Position numbers and translations under genes: made by a program
The notes under the pieces: generated by a model
Told to the model about the DNA's origin: nothing
Databases searched by the model: none
What the model saw: only the letters and a program-made list of their open reading frames with translations
Shown here: positions 17,246 through 27,540 of the stretch, piece after piece
How positions within the stretch are numbered: position 1 is the stretch's first letter
How the letters are laid out: each line of letters begins with the position of its first letter
Source of the DNA: Vulcanimicrobiota bacterium
GTDB lineage: Bacteria > Vulcanimicrobiota > Xenobia > Xenobiales > JADMJV01
Direction of reading: 5' to 3'
DNA: 64,000 bases
Assembly: GCA_017307785.1 (NCBI GenBank)
Contig: JAFKGI010000003.1
Location: 186,001-250,000, forward strand

Positions 17246-18130
17246 ATGTCTCGACAGGTTTTACTCTCGCGCGAGGCCCGCGCCGATGACTCCCAGGCCC
17301 ACGACCATGGCACCCACGACATAGCGCCCGATCTGGCCTACAAGCGACTCAGCGTCGTCAACGTGGTGTTTCTGGGCATACCCGATACACCCAACTGGCT
17401 GCTGGTGGACACCGGCATTCCCGGCAGCGGTCCGGCCATCGTCAAGGCTGCTCAGGAACGCTTCGGAGACTTCCCGCCGCGCGGCATTTTATTGACCCAC
17501 GGCCACCTGGACCACTGCGGCTCGCTGCACGCCCTGCTGGAAACCTGGGATGTGCCCGTCTACGCCCATCCTCTGGAACATCCTTACCTGACCGGACAGG
17601 CCGCCTATCCCGAGGCCGACCCCAGCGTGGGCGGCGGCGGATTCTCTCTGCTATCGCCTCTGCTCAGCACCGGGCCTTTCGATTTCAGCAGCCATTTACA
17701 GGCTCTGCCGGAAGACGGTGCCTTCCCCTCACGACCCGACTTCCGCTGGATTCACACGCCAGGACACACGGCCGGACACGTATCGTTCTGGCGCGAACGG
17801 GACCAGACCCTGATCGCCGGGGACGCTTTTCTGACCACCAATCAGGAATCACTTTTCTCGATCTTTTTGCAGACGCCCGAAATGCACGGACCCCCACAGC
17901 CCTTCACGCCCGACTGGCCGGCAGCCGCAGACTCGGTTCGGCGCCTGCGCGAATTGCGCCCTGAACTGGTGGTGAGCGGCCACGGCCGGGCCATGCGTGG
18001 CCCCGAAATGCTGGCCGCCCTGGACAAGCTGGCCGATGAGTTCGAGTTCATCGCCGTTCCGCAAAAGGGGCGCTATTTGAACGACCCGGCCAACGCTGCC
18101 AACGGCAAGGCTTACCGCCAACGCCGGTGA
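17246..18130 (+). CDS. Metallo-beta-lactamase-fold hydrolase
   Basis: 294 residues. The zinc motif THGHLDHCG, the later HTPGHTAGH and GDAFL, and a final SGHGRAM supply a complete two-metal site. This is a glyoxalase-II/MBL-fold general hydrolase; substrate unknown. AGGAGG lies 11 bases before the ATG. nth starts 11 bases after its stop, so the two are probably co-transcribed, though no functional link is evident. Confidence 0.9.
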   Translation: MSRQVLLSREARADDSQAHDHGTHDIAPDLAYKRLSVVNVVFLGIPDTPNWLLVDTGIPGSGPAIVKAAQERFGDFPPRGILLTHGHLDHCGSLHALLETWDVPVYAHPLEHPYLTGQAAYPEADPSVGGGGFSLLSPLLSTGPFDFSSHLQALPEDGAFPSRPDFRWIHTPGHTAGHVSFWRERDQTLIAGDAFLTTNQESLFSIFLQTPEMHGPPQPFTPDWPAAADSVRRLRELRPELVVSGHGRAMRGPEMLAALDKLADEFEFIAVPQKGRYLNDPANAANGKAYRQRR

Positions 18131-18140
18131 ACAGACCGGG

Positions 18141-18773
18141 GTGAGTAAGAAAAGAGCCAGCGAAGTTCTCAAGCGTCTCGAAGTCAGCATTCCCGACCCC
18201 AAGGTCGAGCTCAAGCACACCAGCCCCTTTGAACTGGTCATCGCCACCATCCTGTCCGCTCAGTGCACCGACGAGCGAGTCAATCAGGTCACGCCCGTGC
18301 TTTTCGGGCGCTGGCCTGATCCCGAGTCGCTGGCCGGTGCGCCCGTGGATGAAGTCGAAGAAGTGGTCCGCCCTACCGGCTTCTATCGAAACAAGGCGAA
18401 GTCCATTCAGGCCTGCAGTCGCCAGTTGGTGGAGCGCTTCGGCTCCCAGGTGCCGCAGACGATGGAGGACCTGGTCAGCCTCTCGGGTGTCGGACGCAAG
18501 ACCGCCAACTTGATTCTAGGGGAATGCTTCGGCAAACCCGGCATCATCGTGGACACTCACGTGGGCCGGGTTTCTCGGCGTCTGCACCTGACCGACAAAG
18601 AAGACCCGGAAGAAGTCGAAACGGACCTCCAGCAGTTGCTTCCCAAGAAAAACTGGAGCGCGGGTTCCTCTCGTCTTTTGCTGCACGGCCGCTACGTCTG
18701 CCTGGCCAAGAAACCGCGCTGCCCGGACTGCTGTCTGGCCAGCCTGTGCCCTTCCGTCTTACCGATGGTCTGA
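18141..18773 (+). CDS. nth: Endonuclease III
   Basis: 210 residues from GTG 18141. DNA glycosylase/AP-lyase for oxidised pyrimidines in base-excision repair. The helix-hairpin-helix SGVGRKTAN carries the Schiff-base lysine (K120) and VDTHVGRV the catalytic aspartate (D138), at the same numbers as in E. coli Nth. The C-terminal 4Fe-4S loop is complete, with C-x6-C-x2-C-x5-C spacing (CLAKKPRCPDCCLASLC). Starts 11 bases after the MBL-fold gene. The last 15 bases overlap the convergent hemY 3' end. Confidence 0.95.
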   Translation: MSKKRASEVLKRLEVSIPDPKVELKHTSPFELVIATILSAQCTDERVNQVTPVLFGRWPDPESLAGAPVDEVEEVVRPTGFYRNKAKSIQACSRQLVERFGSQVPQTMEDLVSLSGVGRKTANLILGECFGKPGIIVDTHVGRVSRRLHLTDKEDPEEVETDLQQLLPKKNWSAGSSRLLLHGRYVCLAKKPRCPDCCLASLCPSVLPMV

Positions 18774-20159
18774 GGGTGCTGGTCGTGGAGCCACGTCGCC
18801 GAGTCGGGCCACTGCTTCGTTGGCCGACCTGACGCAGTCGGGAATGCCCACCCCGCGGTAGGCGTTGCCGGCCCAACCCAGACCCTGCCAGCGCGACAGT
18901 CGGTCTTCCAGCGTGCTCAGCCAGTCCAAATGGCCCGTGCGATAGAGCGGCATAGCGCGCACATAGCGCTTGACTACAGAGCTGATGGGAGGTTCGCCGA
19001 TTCCCAAGAGCCGGCTCAGTTCCATGTGGCTACGCGCCACCATTTCCTCATCACTCCAGGCCAGCGCTTCGGGGCGAGCGGCCCCACCCACATAGGTGCG
19101 CAGCAGTGCGGTATCGGGCGGAGTGCGGTCGGGGTATTTGCGATGGCTGAAGGTGCAGGCCAGAATATCGCGACCTTCCACCGCCGGCACGACAAAGCCG
19201 TAGCCACGGGTGGACCGGTCGGCACTGGCCAGAGGATAGGCCAGGTTGACGGTGGCCGAGGAGAGATACTCGAGCTTTTGCAACAGACTGGCGGCCGGAC
19301 CATCAAAAGGCCGGATCAAATCTGCCATGGCGTAGGTGGGGGTGGCCAGAAGTAGGCGGGGAGTCGTCTCCCCATCCACCTGCCAGCCGCCGCCATCCAG
19401 CGGGCGGATATGTCCCACCGACTTGCCGCAGCGAATGCTTTCGGCCGGCAAGCGGTCTCGCAGCGCGGCGATCAGCTGTCCAAAGCCACCCTTCAAGCTG
19501 TTGAAGAGGTGATAACGTGGCCCACGGCTGGCGCGCGCTTCCGGACTGAGCAACAGCCCCCGGCAAACGCTGCCATACTTTCGTTCATACTCGAGAAACT
19601 GCGGCAGAGTAGCCCGCATGCTGAGCGTCTCCGGGTCGGCGGTGTAAATGCCCGCCACCATAGGCTGGGCAATGCGCTGCAGAGCCTCTTTGCCCAGACG
19701 TCGACGCACGAACGAAGCCAACGATTCGTCCCGGTTATCCCGACGCGCGGGCACAAAGAACTCCAGGCCCATACGCAGTTTACCCCACCAGCTGACGGCC
19801 GGCGAGCGTAGAAAGGGAAACCACTGACTGGGAGCCAGCAAGCGCAACCCTTCCGGGATCGGCACGAGCTTGCCGTGGCGCACGATCATGGTCTTGTGGA
19901 ACTCCGGTTGAGGGCTGACCAACTGGTCGCCCAGACCCAGTTCCAAGATCAGGTCTTTACCCCAGGGCTTGGCCGTCACCATGGACTCGGCGCCCAGTTC
20001 CTGCAGCAGGCCATCCGCATGCAGAGTTTCCAGCGAGCCGCCCAGGCGTTGGGAAGCTTCCACCAGCAGAAATTTCCAGCCGCGTTGCTGAGCGCGATAG
20101 GCGGCCGTCAGGCCCGTCAGGCCACCGCCTACAATGATCAGATCATAAGAATGAGACAC
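18759..20159 (-). CDS. hemY: Protoporphyrinogen oxidase, FAD-dependent HemY type
   Basis: 466 residues. Oxidises protoporphyrinogen IX (or coproporphyrinogen in some lineages) late in heme synthesis. The FAD dinucleotide site LIIVGGGLTGLTAAYRA opens the protein, and LVEASQRLGGSLET follows. The family segments AQPMVAGIYTADPETLSMRA and, near the C-terminus, LGWAGNAYRGVGIPDCVRSA are clear. The start overlaps hemE by 17 bases. Whether it acts on proto- or coproporphyrinogen cannot be decided here, since hemH and hemQ are absent from the window. Also called hemG in some annotations. Confidence 0.94.
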   Translation of the reverse strand: MSHSYDLIIVGGGLTGLTAAYRAQQRGWKFLLVEASQRLGGSLETLHADGLLQELGAESMVTAKPWGKDLILELGLGDQLVSPQPEFHKTMIVRHGKLVPIPEGLRLLAPSQWFPFLRSPAVSWWGKLRMGLEFFVPARRDNRDESLASFVRRRLGKEALQRIAQPMVAGIYTADPETLSMRATLPQFLEYERKYGSVCRGLLLSPEARASRGPRYHLFNSLKGGFGQLIAALRDRLPAESIRCGKSVGHIRPLDGGGWQVDGETTPRLLLATPTYAMADLIRPFDGPAASLLQKLEYLSSATVNLAYPLASADRSTRGYGFVVPAVEGRDILACTFSHRKYPDRTPPDTALLRTYVGGAARPEALAWSDEEMVARSHMELSRLLGIGEPPISSVVKRYVRAMPLYRTGHLDWLSTLEDRLSRWQGLGWAGNAYRGVGIPDCVRSANEAVARLGDVAPRPAPSDHR

Positions 20160-21171
20160 TCGATTGTTCCCGTACCGTTTCCACCAGGTATTTCACCAAG
20201 TCGACCGGCGTCTGGGGAACGATACCATGACCCAAATTGAAGATATGACCTTGTCCGCCGCCCTGGCGCAGAACTTCTTCGACCTCGTTGCGAATGGTTT
20301 CCCGGTCGGTCAACAGCACGGCCGGGTCCAAATTGCCCTGCAGCGCCTTGCCGCCGACTTGCTGGCGCGCCCAAGAGATGGGCGTCATGAAGTCGACCCC
20401 AACGACGTCGGCACCGCACTCGGCCATATCCTGGAGCAGCAGCGCCGTGCCGCGCCCGAAATGGATTTTCACCACGTCGGCCGGCAGACTCTGGAGCACT
20501 TTGGTGCTGTAAGGCTTGACGTACTTGCGATAATCAGCCGGCGAGAGGCATCCCGCCCACGAGTCAAACAGCTGCACGCTGTCGGCGCCGGCTTCGATCT
20601 GGCGCTTCAAATACTCGGCGGTGGCTTCGGCCAGAGTGCTCATCAAGCGGTCCCAGGCCTGGAAGTCACAATACATGAGCCGCTTGGTATGCAAAAATTC
20701 GCGAGAACTTCCGCCTTCCACGCAGTAAGAGGCAACCGTGAAGGGAGCTCCGGCAAAACCGATCAAGGCAATTTCCGGAGGCAACTCCTTGCGAATCAGG
20801 CTGACCGCCTTGTAGACGTAGTCGAGTTCGCCGACTTCGATCTGCTTCGGCAGGCGGGCGACCGCGTCGGGTGTGCGCACAGCCTCGCTGATGACCGGCC
20901 CGTCGCCCTTGGCAAAGGTCAACTTCAGACCCAAACACTCGACGATCAGGAGAATGTCGGCAAACAGAATGGCCGCGTCCACCTGCAGCACATCGCGAGC
21001 GTGCAGGGTGACTTCAGCGGCCAGATCCGGCTGCTTACAAAGCTCCAGAAAGGAGTGACGGGCCCGCAATTCACGGTATTCCGCCATATAGCGGCCGGCC
21101 TGCCGCATCAACCAGACCGGCACACGCTCGATCGGCTGATTGCGGCAAGCCCGCAGGAACAGGGACTCCAC
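20143..21171 (-). CDS. hemE: Uroporphyrinogen decarboxylase
   Basis: 342 residues, family length. Converts uroporphyrinogen III to coproporphyrinogen III. The N-terminal signature RVPVWLMRQAGRYMAEYR carries the substrate-binding arginines; FAGAPFTVASYCVEGGSSREF, VQLFDSWAGCLSP and HFGRGTALLL complete the family blocks. The start is a GTG at 21171, one base after the clpP stop, with no clear ribosome-binding site, so translation probably depends on termination of clpP. The end overlaps hemY. Confidence 0.96.
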   Translation of the reverse strand: MESLFLRACRNQPIERVPVWLMRQAGRYMAEYRELRARHSFLELCKQPDLAAEVTLHARDVLQVDAAILFADILLIVECLGLKLTFAKGDGPVISEAVRTPDAVARLPKQIEVGELDYVYKAVSLIRKELPPEIALIGFAGAPFTVASYCVEGGSSREFLHTKRLMYCDFQAWDRLMSTLAEATAEYLKRQIEAGADSVQLFDSWAGCLSPADYRKYVKPYSTKVLQSLPADVVKIHFGRGTALLLQDMAECGADVVGVDFMTPISWARQQVGGKALQGNLDPAVLLTDRETIRNEVEEVLRQGGGQGHIFNLGHGIVPQTPVDLVKYLVETVREQSSVSFL

Positions 21172-21172
21172 G

Positions 21173-21772
21173 TTAGCGAGCTTCGCGGGTGATGACCTGG
21201 TCGATCAGACCGTATTCCACCGCTTCGGCAGCCGACATGTAATAGTCGCGCTCGGTATCCCGCTCGACTTTGGGCAGTTCCTGGCCGGTGTGATCGGCCA
21301 GGATCTGGTTGAGCAGAGCGCGCGTTTTGAGAATCTGACGAGCGTGGATGTCGATATCGGTGGCCTGGCCGCCGATCTGACCGATCCAGGGCTGGTGGAT
21401 CATGATGCGGCTGTAGGGCAGAGCGTAGCGCTTGCCTTTGGCGCCACCGGCCAGCAGCACGGCCGCGGCCGAAGCGGCCATACCCATACAGATACAGGAA
21501 ACGTCGGGTTTGACGAGTTGCATACAGTCATACATCGCCAGGCCGGAAGTCACCGAGCCGCCCGGGCTATTGATGTAGACATCGATGTCCTTGTCCGGGT
21601 CTTCCTGTTCCAGGAACAGAAGTTGGGCGATGACCAGGTTGGCGATGTGGTCGTCGATGGCATCTCCGATGAAGATGATGCGGTTCTTGAGCAGTCGCGA
21701 GTAGATGTCGTAGCTGCGCTCGCCGCGAGCCGTCTGCTCGACCACGTAAGGGATAAGAGTGTTCTGGAACAT
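21173..21772 (-). CDS. clpP: ATP-dependent Clp protease proteolytic subunit
   Basis: 199 residues from ATG 21772, with AGGAG six bases upstream; the frame continues further upstream but without a start signal. The catalytic triad is intact: GMAAS (Ser101), MIHQP (His126) and ERDTERD (Asp172). Forms tetradecameric rings that degrade proteins fed by Clp ATPases; none is encoded here. It heads a tight clpP-hemE-hemY set, an unusual linkage. Confidence 0.97.
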   Translation of the reverse strand: MFQNTLIPYVVEQTARGERSYDIYSRLLKNRIIFIGDAIDDHIANLVIAQLLFLEQEDPDKDIDVYINSPGGSVTSGLAMYDCMQLVKPDVSCICMGMAASAAAVLLAGGAKGKRYALPYSRIMIHQPWIGQIGGQATDIDIHARQILKTRALLNQILADHTGQELPKVERDTERDYYMSAAEAVEYGLIDQVITREAR

Positions 21773-21907
21773 GCGTTCTCCTGCCGGATTTGTTTGTAGT
21801 GGCCGCCTTCGCACCCCCACTACCCAACCCTTCCTTGCGACGACAAAGCCTCCCCAAATGGTCAGGCCGTTCAGTCCCGACCCCAAGGTGCCGAAAGATG
21901 CTTTGGA

Positions 21908-24900
21908 ATGAAGAAGACGACTTCCGGAGGTCCGGAGGCGCTGTTACGGTCGCTTCGCCAGGTGGGGCGCGCTCTGTTACGTCAGGACGATTCCCTCACC
22001 GTGGTGCGCCAAACAGTGACCCATCTGAGCGAACTGGGCGGCCTTGAAACGGCCAGGCTGGTGCATTGGAATGGAACGCAAGCGCTGGCCTCCGCTTCGC
22101 TGGGCTCGATCGCTGAAGACACTCCCCTGCCGGCCTGTCTGCGCGCTCAAGGAAGTTGCCAGGGCTGTACGCTCCAACGAGCTCGCGTCGAGTCCCACAC
22201 TCTGATTCCGCTGCGCGGGGAAACCGGCTGTCGGGGAGCCCTGCTGGTGGATGCGGTGGCAGCCCACTCCGAGGAGCTGGAGTTGCTGAGCGAACTGGGA
22301 GAAGATCTCGGGCTCAAACTGGAACGGCTGCAACGTCGGCGCACCCTGCAAAGCCGCGATGAAATTCGCCGCGAAGTGGAAAAGCTGGGCAGCATCGGTG
22401 GCTGGGAATTTGATCCCGCCACCGGTGAAGGCGACTGGACCGAGGAAGTAGCCCGCATTCACGACCTGGATCCGGACAGTCCTATCGACAAGAATACGGG
22501 CCTGAACTACTACCACCCGGAATCCCGACCCCTCATCGAGCAGGCGGTAAGCCGCTGCCTGCAAGGCGGCGAAGGCTACGACCTCGAGGCCCGCCTGGTC
22601 AGCGCCAAGGGGGTGGTCAAGTGGGTGCGCGCGCTGGGCGCCCCCGTCATCCAGGATGGCAAAGTAGTGCTGGTGCGTGGCCTGATGCAGGATATCAGCG
22701 CGCGCAAAGCCGCCGAAGCGCGCGCTCAGGCCATTTTTGATGACGCCGGCATCGGACTGGCCGAGTGCCACGCCGAAACCGGTCGTTACCACCGCGTCAA
22801 CCGCAAGCTTTGCGAGATCCTGGGTTATACGGCGGACGAACTGCTCAGCAAGACCTGGGGTGAGGTCACTCATCCCGACGATCTGATGTCGGACAAACAG
22901 CGCGAAAGCGACCTGCAGCAAGGCCTGACCAAGCTGGTGAGCTTCGAAAAGCGTTACGTGCACAAAGATGGCTCGGCCGTCTGGGTGCGCGTCACCGTGG
23001 CCTCCAAACTGGATGACGGCTATTTCATTACCACCGTTGAGGATATCGGGGACCGCCGCAAGGTCTGGATCCAGGTCCGCGAGCAGAAGCAACGCCTGCG
23101 CGACATCTTTGACTGGATGCAGGCCGGCGTCATGGTGGTTCGCCTGAGTGACCGCAATATTGTGGACGTGAACCCGATGATGGAGAAACTGGTCGGCTGG
23201 AGTTCGGCCGAGATGCTGGGCGCCACCGCTTTGGACTTGAACCTCTTCGAAAATCCCGAAGACGTCTTCCGACTGCGCGCCGAACTGGCTCGCACCGGGT
23301 CGCTGCAGCCGGCCGAATGTCGAGTGCGACGGAAAGATGGTGGGACCGGCGACTTTCTGCTAACGGGCGGAGTGGCCCAGATCGAGGGCGAGGAATGCGC
23401 CATCGTCATCTGGCACGACCTCAGCCAACTCCGACAGGCCGACGCCGCCTTGCGACAGAGCGAAAGCGAACTGCGCGTCATGTTCGAAATGGCGCCGGTG
23501 GGCATCGCCCAGGCCGATCCGGCCACCGGTCTCATCCTCAGCGCCAACGAGCGATACTGCGCGATCACCGGCTACACGGCCGACGAACTTCGCGGCATGA
23601 CGGTGGCCCAACTCAGTCACCCTGAGGACAACCTCCGCCTGAAGGGAAACTTCACCCAGGCGGTCCGCGAAGAGCGGCCCGAATTCCATGTCGACAAACG
23701 CTATCTGCGTAAGGACGGCAGCGTCGCCTGGGTGCGAGTTGATGTCAGCATTCTGCGAGATGATCAGGGCAATCCGACGCGCACGCTGGCCGTCATCGAG
23801 GACGTCTCGGCGCGCATCCATTCGGAGACGCGGCTGCGTGAAGCGGAACAGCGCTCGCGCGTGGCTTTGGACGCGGCCGGCCAGGGCACCATGAAGCGCG
23901 ACCTGACCAACGACATGGTGGAGCTGGATTTTCAGGCTCGCCAACACTTTGAGCTGGGCGAATCCAGGGTCCCGATCAGCCAGCTTTTCGCCCGTGTGCA
24001 TCCGGAAGATCTACCCACCGCCACCAGCACGGCCGCCCACGTCTCCGACAAAGGAGTCTATCAGTGCGATTTGCGCGTGCTGCTTCCCCACGGCGGCGTG
24101 CGCTGGCTTTCCATCCACGGCCGAGCCCTCTACGATTCCACCGGGCAGGCCTTCACTTCGATTACCACCACCCTGGATATTTCCCAGGCGAAAGCGGCCG
24201 AACAGGCACTGCGAGCCAGCCAGGAACGCTATCAGGCGCTGGTCGACCACCTCGAGGACGTGATCTTCTCGCTCGATAGCCAGTTGCGCATCGCTTTCGT
24301 CAACCCCAGCGTGCGGCGGCTGGGGTATTCGCCCGAAGAGCTACAGGGCCGCCACATTCTGCGCCTCATCCCCAAGGAAGACCGGGCCCGCCTGCGCCTG
24401 AGCCCGCTGCCCAGCGAGTGGCGCCTCTTGGACAAGAACGGCAAAGTCCGCTGGTTCCGTATCAATATCGGCCTGCAGCCGGATCACAAGACCATCAGTG
24501 GGGTGGCTGTAGACGTCAGCCAACAGAAAGCCACCGAAGAACAACTGGTGGCCGCCCAAAAAATGGAGGCCATTGGCCGTCTGGCCGGGGGTGTCGCCCA
24601 CGATTTCAACAACTTGCTGACGGTCATTCTTTCCTACACGGAGCTGTCCATGGAAGAGATCGCCTCGGACGATCCGATCTACTCGGACCTCCAGGAAGTC
24701 CTGGACGCGGGAGAGCGCGCCAAAAGCCTGACCCGCCAATTGCTGGCTTTCAGCCGCCGTCAGGTCATGTGCCTGGAGTCGCTGGACCTGAACGCCCTGG
24801 TCAACTCGGTGGAGCGTATGCTCAAGCGCCTGATCGGAGAAGATATTGCTCTGCAAGTCGAGCCAGCCGCGACGATCTGGCCGGTGCGGGCCGACCGCAG

Positions 24901-25675
24901 TCAGCTCGAGCAGGTGCTGCTCAACCTGGCCGTCAACGCCCGAGACGCTATGCCCAACGGCGGCACCTTGCAAATCGATACCAGCTGTCAGACCCTTTCC
25001 GCTCCTCGGGCAGCGACTCTGGACATCGAAGCCGGCGAATACTGCTGCATCTCCGTTCGGGACTCCGGCTGCGGCATGAGCGAGGAAGTGCTCTCCAATC
25101 TCTTCGAGCCCTTCTTCACCACCAAAGAAGCCGGCAAGGGAACCGGCCTGGGCCTGTCCATGGTGTATGGCATCGTGCGTCAAAGTAGCGGCGCCGTCGA
25201 GGTGGAAAGTCAACCGGGGCAGGGGTCTTGCTTTCACGTCTATCTGCCGGCCTGTCCGGAAACGGCTCCCGATCAGCGACCCTTGCGCCAGAACGCCCCC
25301 ACTCGCGGAGGCAGCGAAACTTTGTTGGTGGTGGAGGATGAACCCGCTCTGCTGCAACTGGCCCGACGCACGTTGAGCGCCTGTGGCTACGAGGTGTTGT
25401 GTGCTCCCAACGGTGCAGAAGCACTGTTGCTGGCCGAGCAAAGCGGAAAGCGCATCGACCTGGTGCTCAGCGACGTGGTGATGCCAGGCATGAACGGTCC
25501 CGACCTGCTGGTCCGGCTCCGCCCTCTCTGTCCGGAAGCCCGCTTTCTGCTCATGTCAGGCTACTCGCACGACTCGCTGAGCGGCCGGGGCGTCTATGAC
25601 CAGGAAATCCTCACCAAGCCGTTCGATGCTCCCACGCTACGCGCCGCCGTGCGCACCCGACTGGATAGCAATTGA
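21908..25675 (+). CDS. Multi-PAS hybrid sensor histidine kinase
   Basis: 1255 residues, no membrane segment, so a cytoplasmic sensor. Order: a GAF-like region with CQGC cysteines (about 20-140), then six PAS domains (about 155-880), several with PAC ends such as [13 protein letters not shown] and [13 protein letters not shown]. The kinase core follows: phospho-acceptor VAHDFNN with His898, HATPase N box [11 protein letters not shown] and G boxes to about 1115, then a C-terminal receiver whose phosphate site is [13 protein letters not shown] (Asp1189). The HDFNN type of dimerisation domain is common in multi-PAS kinases that feed back on their own receiver. No separate regulator adjoins. It is divergent from clpP, 135 bases away. 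Confidence 0.93.
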   Translation: MKKTTSGGPEALLRSLRQVGRALLRQDDSLTVVRQTVTHLSELGGLETARLVHWNGTQALASASLGSIAEDTPLPACLRAQGSCQGCTLQRARVESHTLIPLRGETGCRGALLVDAVAAHSEELELLSELGEDLGLKLERLQRRRTLQSRDEIRREVEKLGSIGGWEFDPATGEGDWTEEVARIHDLDPDSPIDKNTGLNYYHPESRPLIEQAVSRCLQGGEGYDLEARLVSAKGVVKWVRALGAPVIQDGKVVLVRGLMQDISARKAAEARAQAIFDDAGIGLAECHAETGRYHRVNRKLCEILGYTADELLSKTWGEVTHPDDLMSDKQRESDLQQGLTKLVSFEKRYVHKDGSAVWVRVTVASKLDDGYFITTVEDIGDRRKVWIQVREQKQRLRDIFDWMQAGVMVVRLSDRNIVDVNPMMEKLVGWSSAEMLGATALDLNLFENPEDVFRLRAELARTGSLQPAECRVRRKDGGTGDFLLTGGVAQIEGEECAIVIWHDLSQLRQADAALRQSESELRVMFEMAPVGIAQADPATGLILSANERYCAITGYTADELRGMTVAQLSHPEDNLRLKGNFTQAVREERPEFHVDKRYLRKDGSVAWVRVDVSILRDDQGNPTRTLAVIEDVSARIHSETRLREAEQRSRVALDAAGQGTMKRDLTNDMVELDFQARQHFELGESRVPISQLFARVHPEDLPTATSTAAHVSDKGVYQCDLRVLLPHGGVRWLSIHGRALYDSTGQAFTSITTTLDISQAKAAEQALRASQERYQALVDHLEDVIFSLDSQLRIAFVNPSVRRLGYSPEELQGRHILRLIPKEDRARLRLSPLPSEWRLLDKNGKVRWFRINIGLQPDHKTISGVAVDVSQQKATEEQLVAAQKMEAIGRLAGGVAHDFNNLLTVILSYTELSMEEIASDDPIYSDLQEVLDAGERAKSLTRQLLAFSRRQVMCLESLDLNALVNSVERMLKRLIGEDIALQVEPAATIWPVRADRSQLEQVLLNLAVNARDAMPNGGTLQIDTSCQTLSAPRAATLDIEAGEYCCISVRDSGCGMSEEVLSNLFEPFFTTKEAGKGTGLGLSMVYGIVRQSSGAVEVESQPGQGSCFHVYLPACPETAPDQRPLRQNAPTRGGSETLLVVEDEPALLQLARRTLSACGYEVLCAPNGAEALLLAEQSGKRIDLVLSDVVMPGMNGPDLLVRLRPLCPEARFLLMSGYSHDSLSGRGVYDQEILTKPFDAPTLRAAVRTRLDSN

Positions 25676-25678
25676 GAG

Positions 25679-26215
25679 CTATTTCTCCATCCAGTCCAGC
25701 CGGTGGGAATCTCTTCCCTGCTTGAGCGACTGGATGGCCCGCAGCAAACCGTTCACCAGCACCAGCAACAGCAGTAGGACCAGCCAGTTGAACAAGGCCT
25801 GGCCCCCGCCGGCGCGTTCCCAATTCGGTTCCAGGAAGTAGGCTAGCACCAGCAGCGGACCCGTGCACAGGGCGACCTTCAAGATCTTGCTCAAAGTCAA
25901 ACGGTCGCCGATCGAGAAGAACAGCGTGAAGTAGGCGGCCACCCAGAAGTAGACCTGCACGTTGCGGGATGCGATCTCGGGCAGCCAGTGAACCGTCGCC
26001 CACAACCCGGCGGCCGAAAGCCAGCCGGCGGGACGACACAACCCGCCGACCAAGGTGAAGCAGAAAGCCAGGGCCAGCGGCGTGATCAGCACTTCCCGCC
26101 AGTAAGCTCCGTGCCCCTCGGCTACCGAGCCCAGGCCCATCGGGAAGAAGAGAATAAAGAAGGCAAAGAAGCACACCAGGATCCAGGCGTCTTTGAATTC
26201 CGGAGACTTGGCCAT
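25679..26215 (-). CDS. Multi-spanning membrane protein, unknown function
   Basis: 178 residues with about five to six hydrophobic helices: [76 protein letters not shown] and [18 protein letters not shown]. The C-terminus is charged. No family recognised. It lies 3 bases beyond the convergent kinase gene, and its start is just downstream of the tRNA terminator, so the tRNA promoter is unlikely to drive it. No clear ribosome-binding site is visible before the ATG. Confidence 0.7.
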   Translation of the reverse strand: MAKSPEFKDAWILVCFFAFFILFFPMGLGSVAEGHGAYWREVLITPLALAFCFTLVGGLCRPAGWLSAAGLWATVHWLPEIASRNVQVYFWVAAYFTLFFSIGDRLTLSKILKVALCTGPLLVLAYFLEPNWERAGGGQALFNWLVLLLLLVLVNGLLRAIQSLKQGRDSHRLDWMEK

Positions 26216-26238
26216 GGATCGAGGGTTCGCCAGAACGC

Positions 26239-26267
26239 AAAAAAGCCCGCTTTCGGCGGGCTTTTTT
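26239..26267. terminator. Intrinsic terminator after tRNA-Ala
   Basis: A perfect 12-bp stem (AAAAAAGCCCGC with GCGGGCTTTTTT) around TTTCG. The A and T runs make it work in either direction; on the minus strand it ends the tRNA transcript four bases after the CCA. Confidence 0.95.
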
Positions 26268-26270
26268 ATC

Positions 26271-26346
26271 TGGTGGAGATAAGGGGACTCGAACCCCTGA
26301 CCTCTTCGATGCGAACGAAGCGCTCTCCCAGCTGAGCTATATCCCC
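26271..26346 (-). tRNA. tRNA-Ala (anticodon CGC)
   Basis: 76 bases on the minus strand including an encoded CCA. The acceptor stem GGGGATA pairs with TATCTCC; the D arm is GCTC-AGCTGGGA-GAGC, the anticodon stem CTTCG/CGAAG surrounds TTCGCAT (anticodon CGC, reading GCG) and the T arm AGGGG-TTCGAGT-CCCCT is standard. It has its own promoter and terminator and is a single gene. No integrase or attachment duplication was seen beside it. Confidence 0.97.
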
Positions 26347-26350
26347 AGGA

Positions 26351-26387
26351 CTACCGGGAGTATACTCCCCGTAGTCGGAGGGGTCAA
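26351..26387 (-). promoter_or_regulatory. tRNA-Ala promoter with palindrome over the -10 box
   Basis: On the minus strand TTGACC (26387-26382) and TATACT (26364-26359) are separated by 17 bases, a strong housekeeping promoter whose start falls just before the tRNA. The 24-base near-perfect palindrome CTACCGGGAGTATACTCCCCGTAG-like segment (26351-26374, one mismatched pair) is centred on the -10 box and could be an operator. Confidence 0.8.
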
Positions 26388-26403
26388 GCCGCCCTGTGCA
26401 GCG

Positions 26404-27012
26404 CTAGCGAATCCGACCAGCCCGCTGTGGAGGCCAGAAGATGAACTCGGCTTTGCCTACATAGTGATCGTAGGGGACGTCGCCCCAGAAACGGGAGTCA
26501 AAGGAATCGTTGCGATTGTCGCCCATCATGAAACAGCGCCCGGCTCCCACGCGGATCTCGGCAAAGTCCTCGCGGATGGGCTCTTTGATGAAAGGCTCCT
26601 CGACCTTGACGCCGTTGCGGTAGAGCTGGCCGCCCTTGACCGAAATCGTGTCGCCTTCGATGCCCACCACCCGCTTGATCAAGTCTTCCTTGTTGCCGTG
26701 GTAAGTGGCCGGCGGATGAAAGACGGCCACGTCGCCGCGGGCGGGCTTGGTGAAGCGATACTGCAACTCGTTGACCAGAATATAGTCTTTGATTTCCAGG
26801 GTCGGGATCATGGAGCCCGACGGAATGTAGTAGCTGCGTACGATGAAATGAATCAGCAGCAGCGCGCTCACGCCGGCATGTACGATGGAGTCGATGAACT
26901 CGTTGACGTTTCGACGCTTGAGCGGTTCGGATATAAGCGAAGGCTGGAAATAAACCACCAGTCGAGCAAAAGTCAACGCGTAAAGAGCGATAAAAAGGTG
27001 AGTCTCGGTCAC
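26404..27012 (-). CDS. lepB: Signal peptidase I
   Basis: 202 residues from a GTG at 27012. Cleaves Sec and Tat signal peptides. The catalytic serine is in [12 protein letters not shown] (Ser67), and the general-base lysine in [11 protein letters not shown] (Lys113). Box [13 protein letters not shown] is intact. A hydrophobic N-terminal segment ([17 protein letters not shown]) and a second one ([11 protein letters not shown]) anchor it in the membrane. It is divergent from the small transporter and followed by the tRNA gene on the same strand. No obvious Shine-Dalgarno sequence. Confidence 0.95.
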   Translation of the reverse strand: MTETHLFIALYALTFARLVVYFQPSLISEPLKRRNVNEFIDSIVHAGVSALLLIHFIVRSYYIPSGSMIPTLEIKDYILVNELQYRFTKPARGDVAVFHPPATYHGNKEDLIKRVVGIEGDTISVKGGQLYRNGVKVEEPFIKEPIREDFAEIRVGAGRCFMMGDNRNDSFDSRFWGDVPYDHYVGKAEFIFWPPQRAGRIR

Positions 27013-27080
27013 ATCGGCGGCTTCTTGCTGCAGAAACTGAACCCTCCCTGCTCGACGCGACCGGACTTCAGGAGGATGCC

Positions 27081-27482
27081 TTGGGGCGAACCATTGTATT
27101 GTTGACCATAGCCATTGTGGCCGTGACCTTTGGGGACATCTGGATGTCTCAGACGATGAAGGGTCTGGGTGAGATCAAGATTTCCAGCTTCGGGGATTTT
27201 TGCTCGCTGGTCGGTCGGGTGCTCTCCACCCCCCGTTTTTGGATGGCGGTTTCAGGAATGGCCACCTTTTTCTTCATCTGGACCTCGATTCTGTCTTACG
27301 CGGACCTGACTTTTGTGTTGCCCTTCACAGCCTTGACCTATGTGCTCAATGCTATTCTGGCTCCGGTGATGCTCAACGAGACGGTCACGCCCACGCGCTG
27401 GGCCGGCGTCATGCTCATCGCCGCCGGAGTGGCCCTGGTGGGCTTGTCGGAAGCCTGGCAGAAAGCCCCTCCGCCCTCGTGA
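27081..27482 (+). CDS. Small multidrug-resistance/EamA-like membrane protein
   Basis: 133 residues with four membrane helices ([75 protein letters not shown]). The start is TTG 27081, fixed by AGGAGG six bases upstream; the nearer ATG is out of frame. Length and four helices fit a half-size DMT protein of the EmrE/EamA type. It lacks the EmrE membrane glutamate in helix 1 (an aspartate lies there, GDIW), so a proton-coupled drug pump is not certain. It may share a transcript with the L,D-transpeptidase that follows. Confidence 0.75.
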   Translation: MGRTIVLLTIAIVAVTFGDIWMSQTMKGLGEIKISSFGDFCSLVGRVLSTPRFWMAVSGMATFFFIWTSILSYADLTFVLPFTALTYVLNAILAPVMLNETVTPTRWAGVMLIAAGVALVGLSEAWQKAPPPS

Positions 27483-27540
27483 TTTTTCGAAAGGACGACC
27501 AGGACCCCAGCCCGGGTTCTTGAAAACTATTCAAGCAAAC

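Noticed and set aside
26271..26346. tRNA as integration site of a mobile element
   Set aside because: No integrase, no duplicated 3' end of the tRNA and no compositional shift on either side were found by eye.
27081..27482. Second EmrE-like pump half elsewhere in the window
   Set aside because: No paired small membrane gene is present; the 178-residue membrane protein at 25679 is unrelated in sequence.
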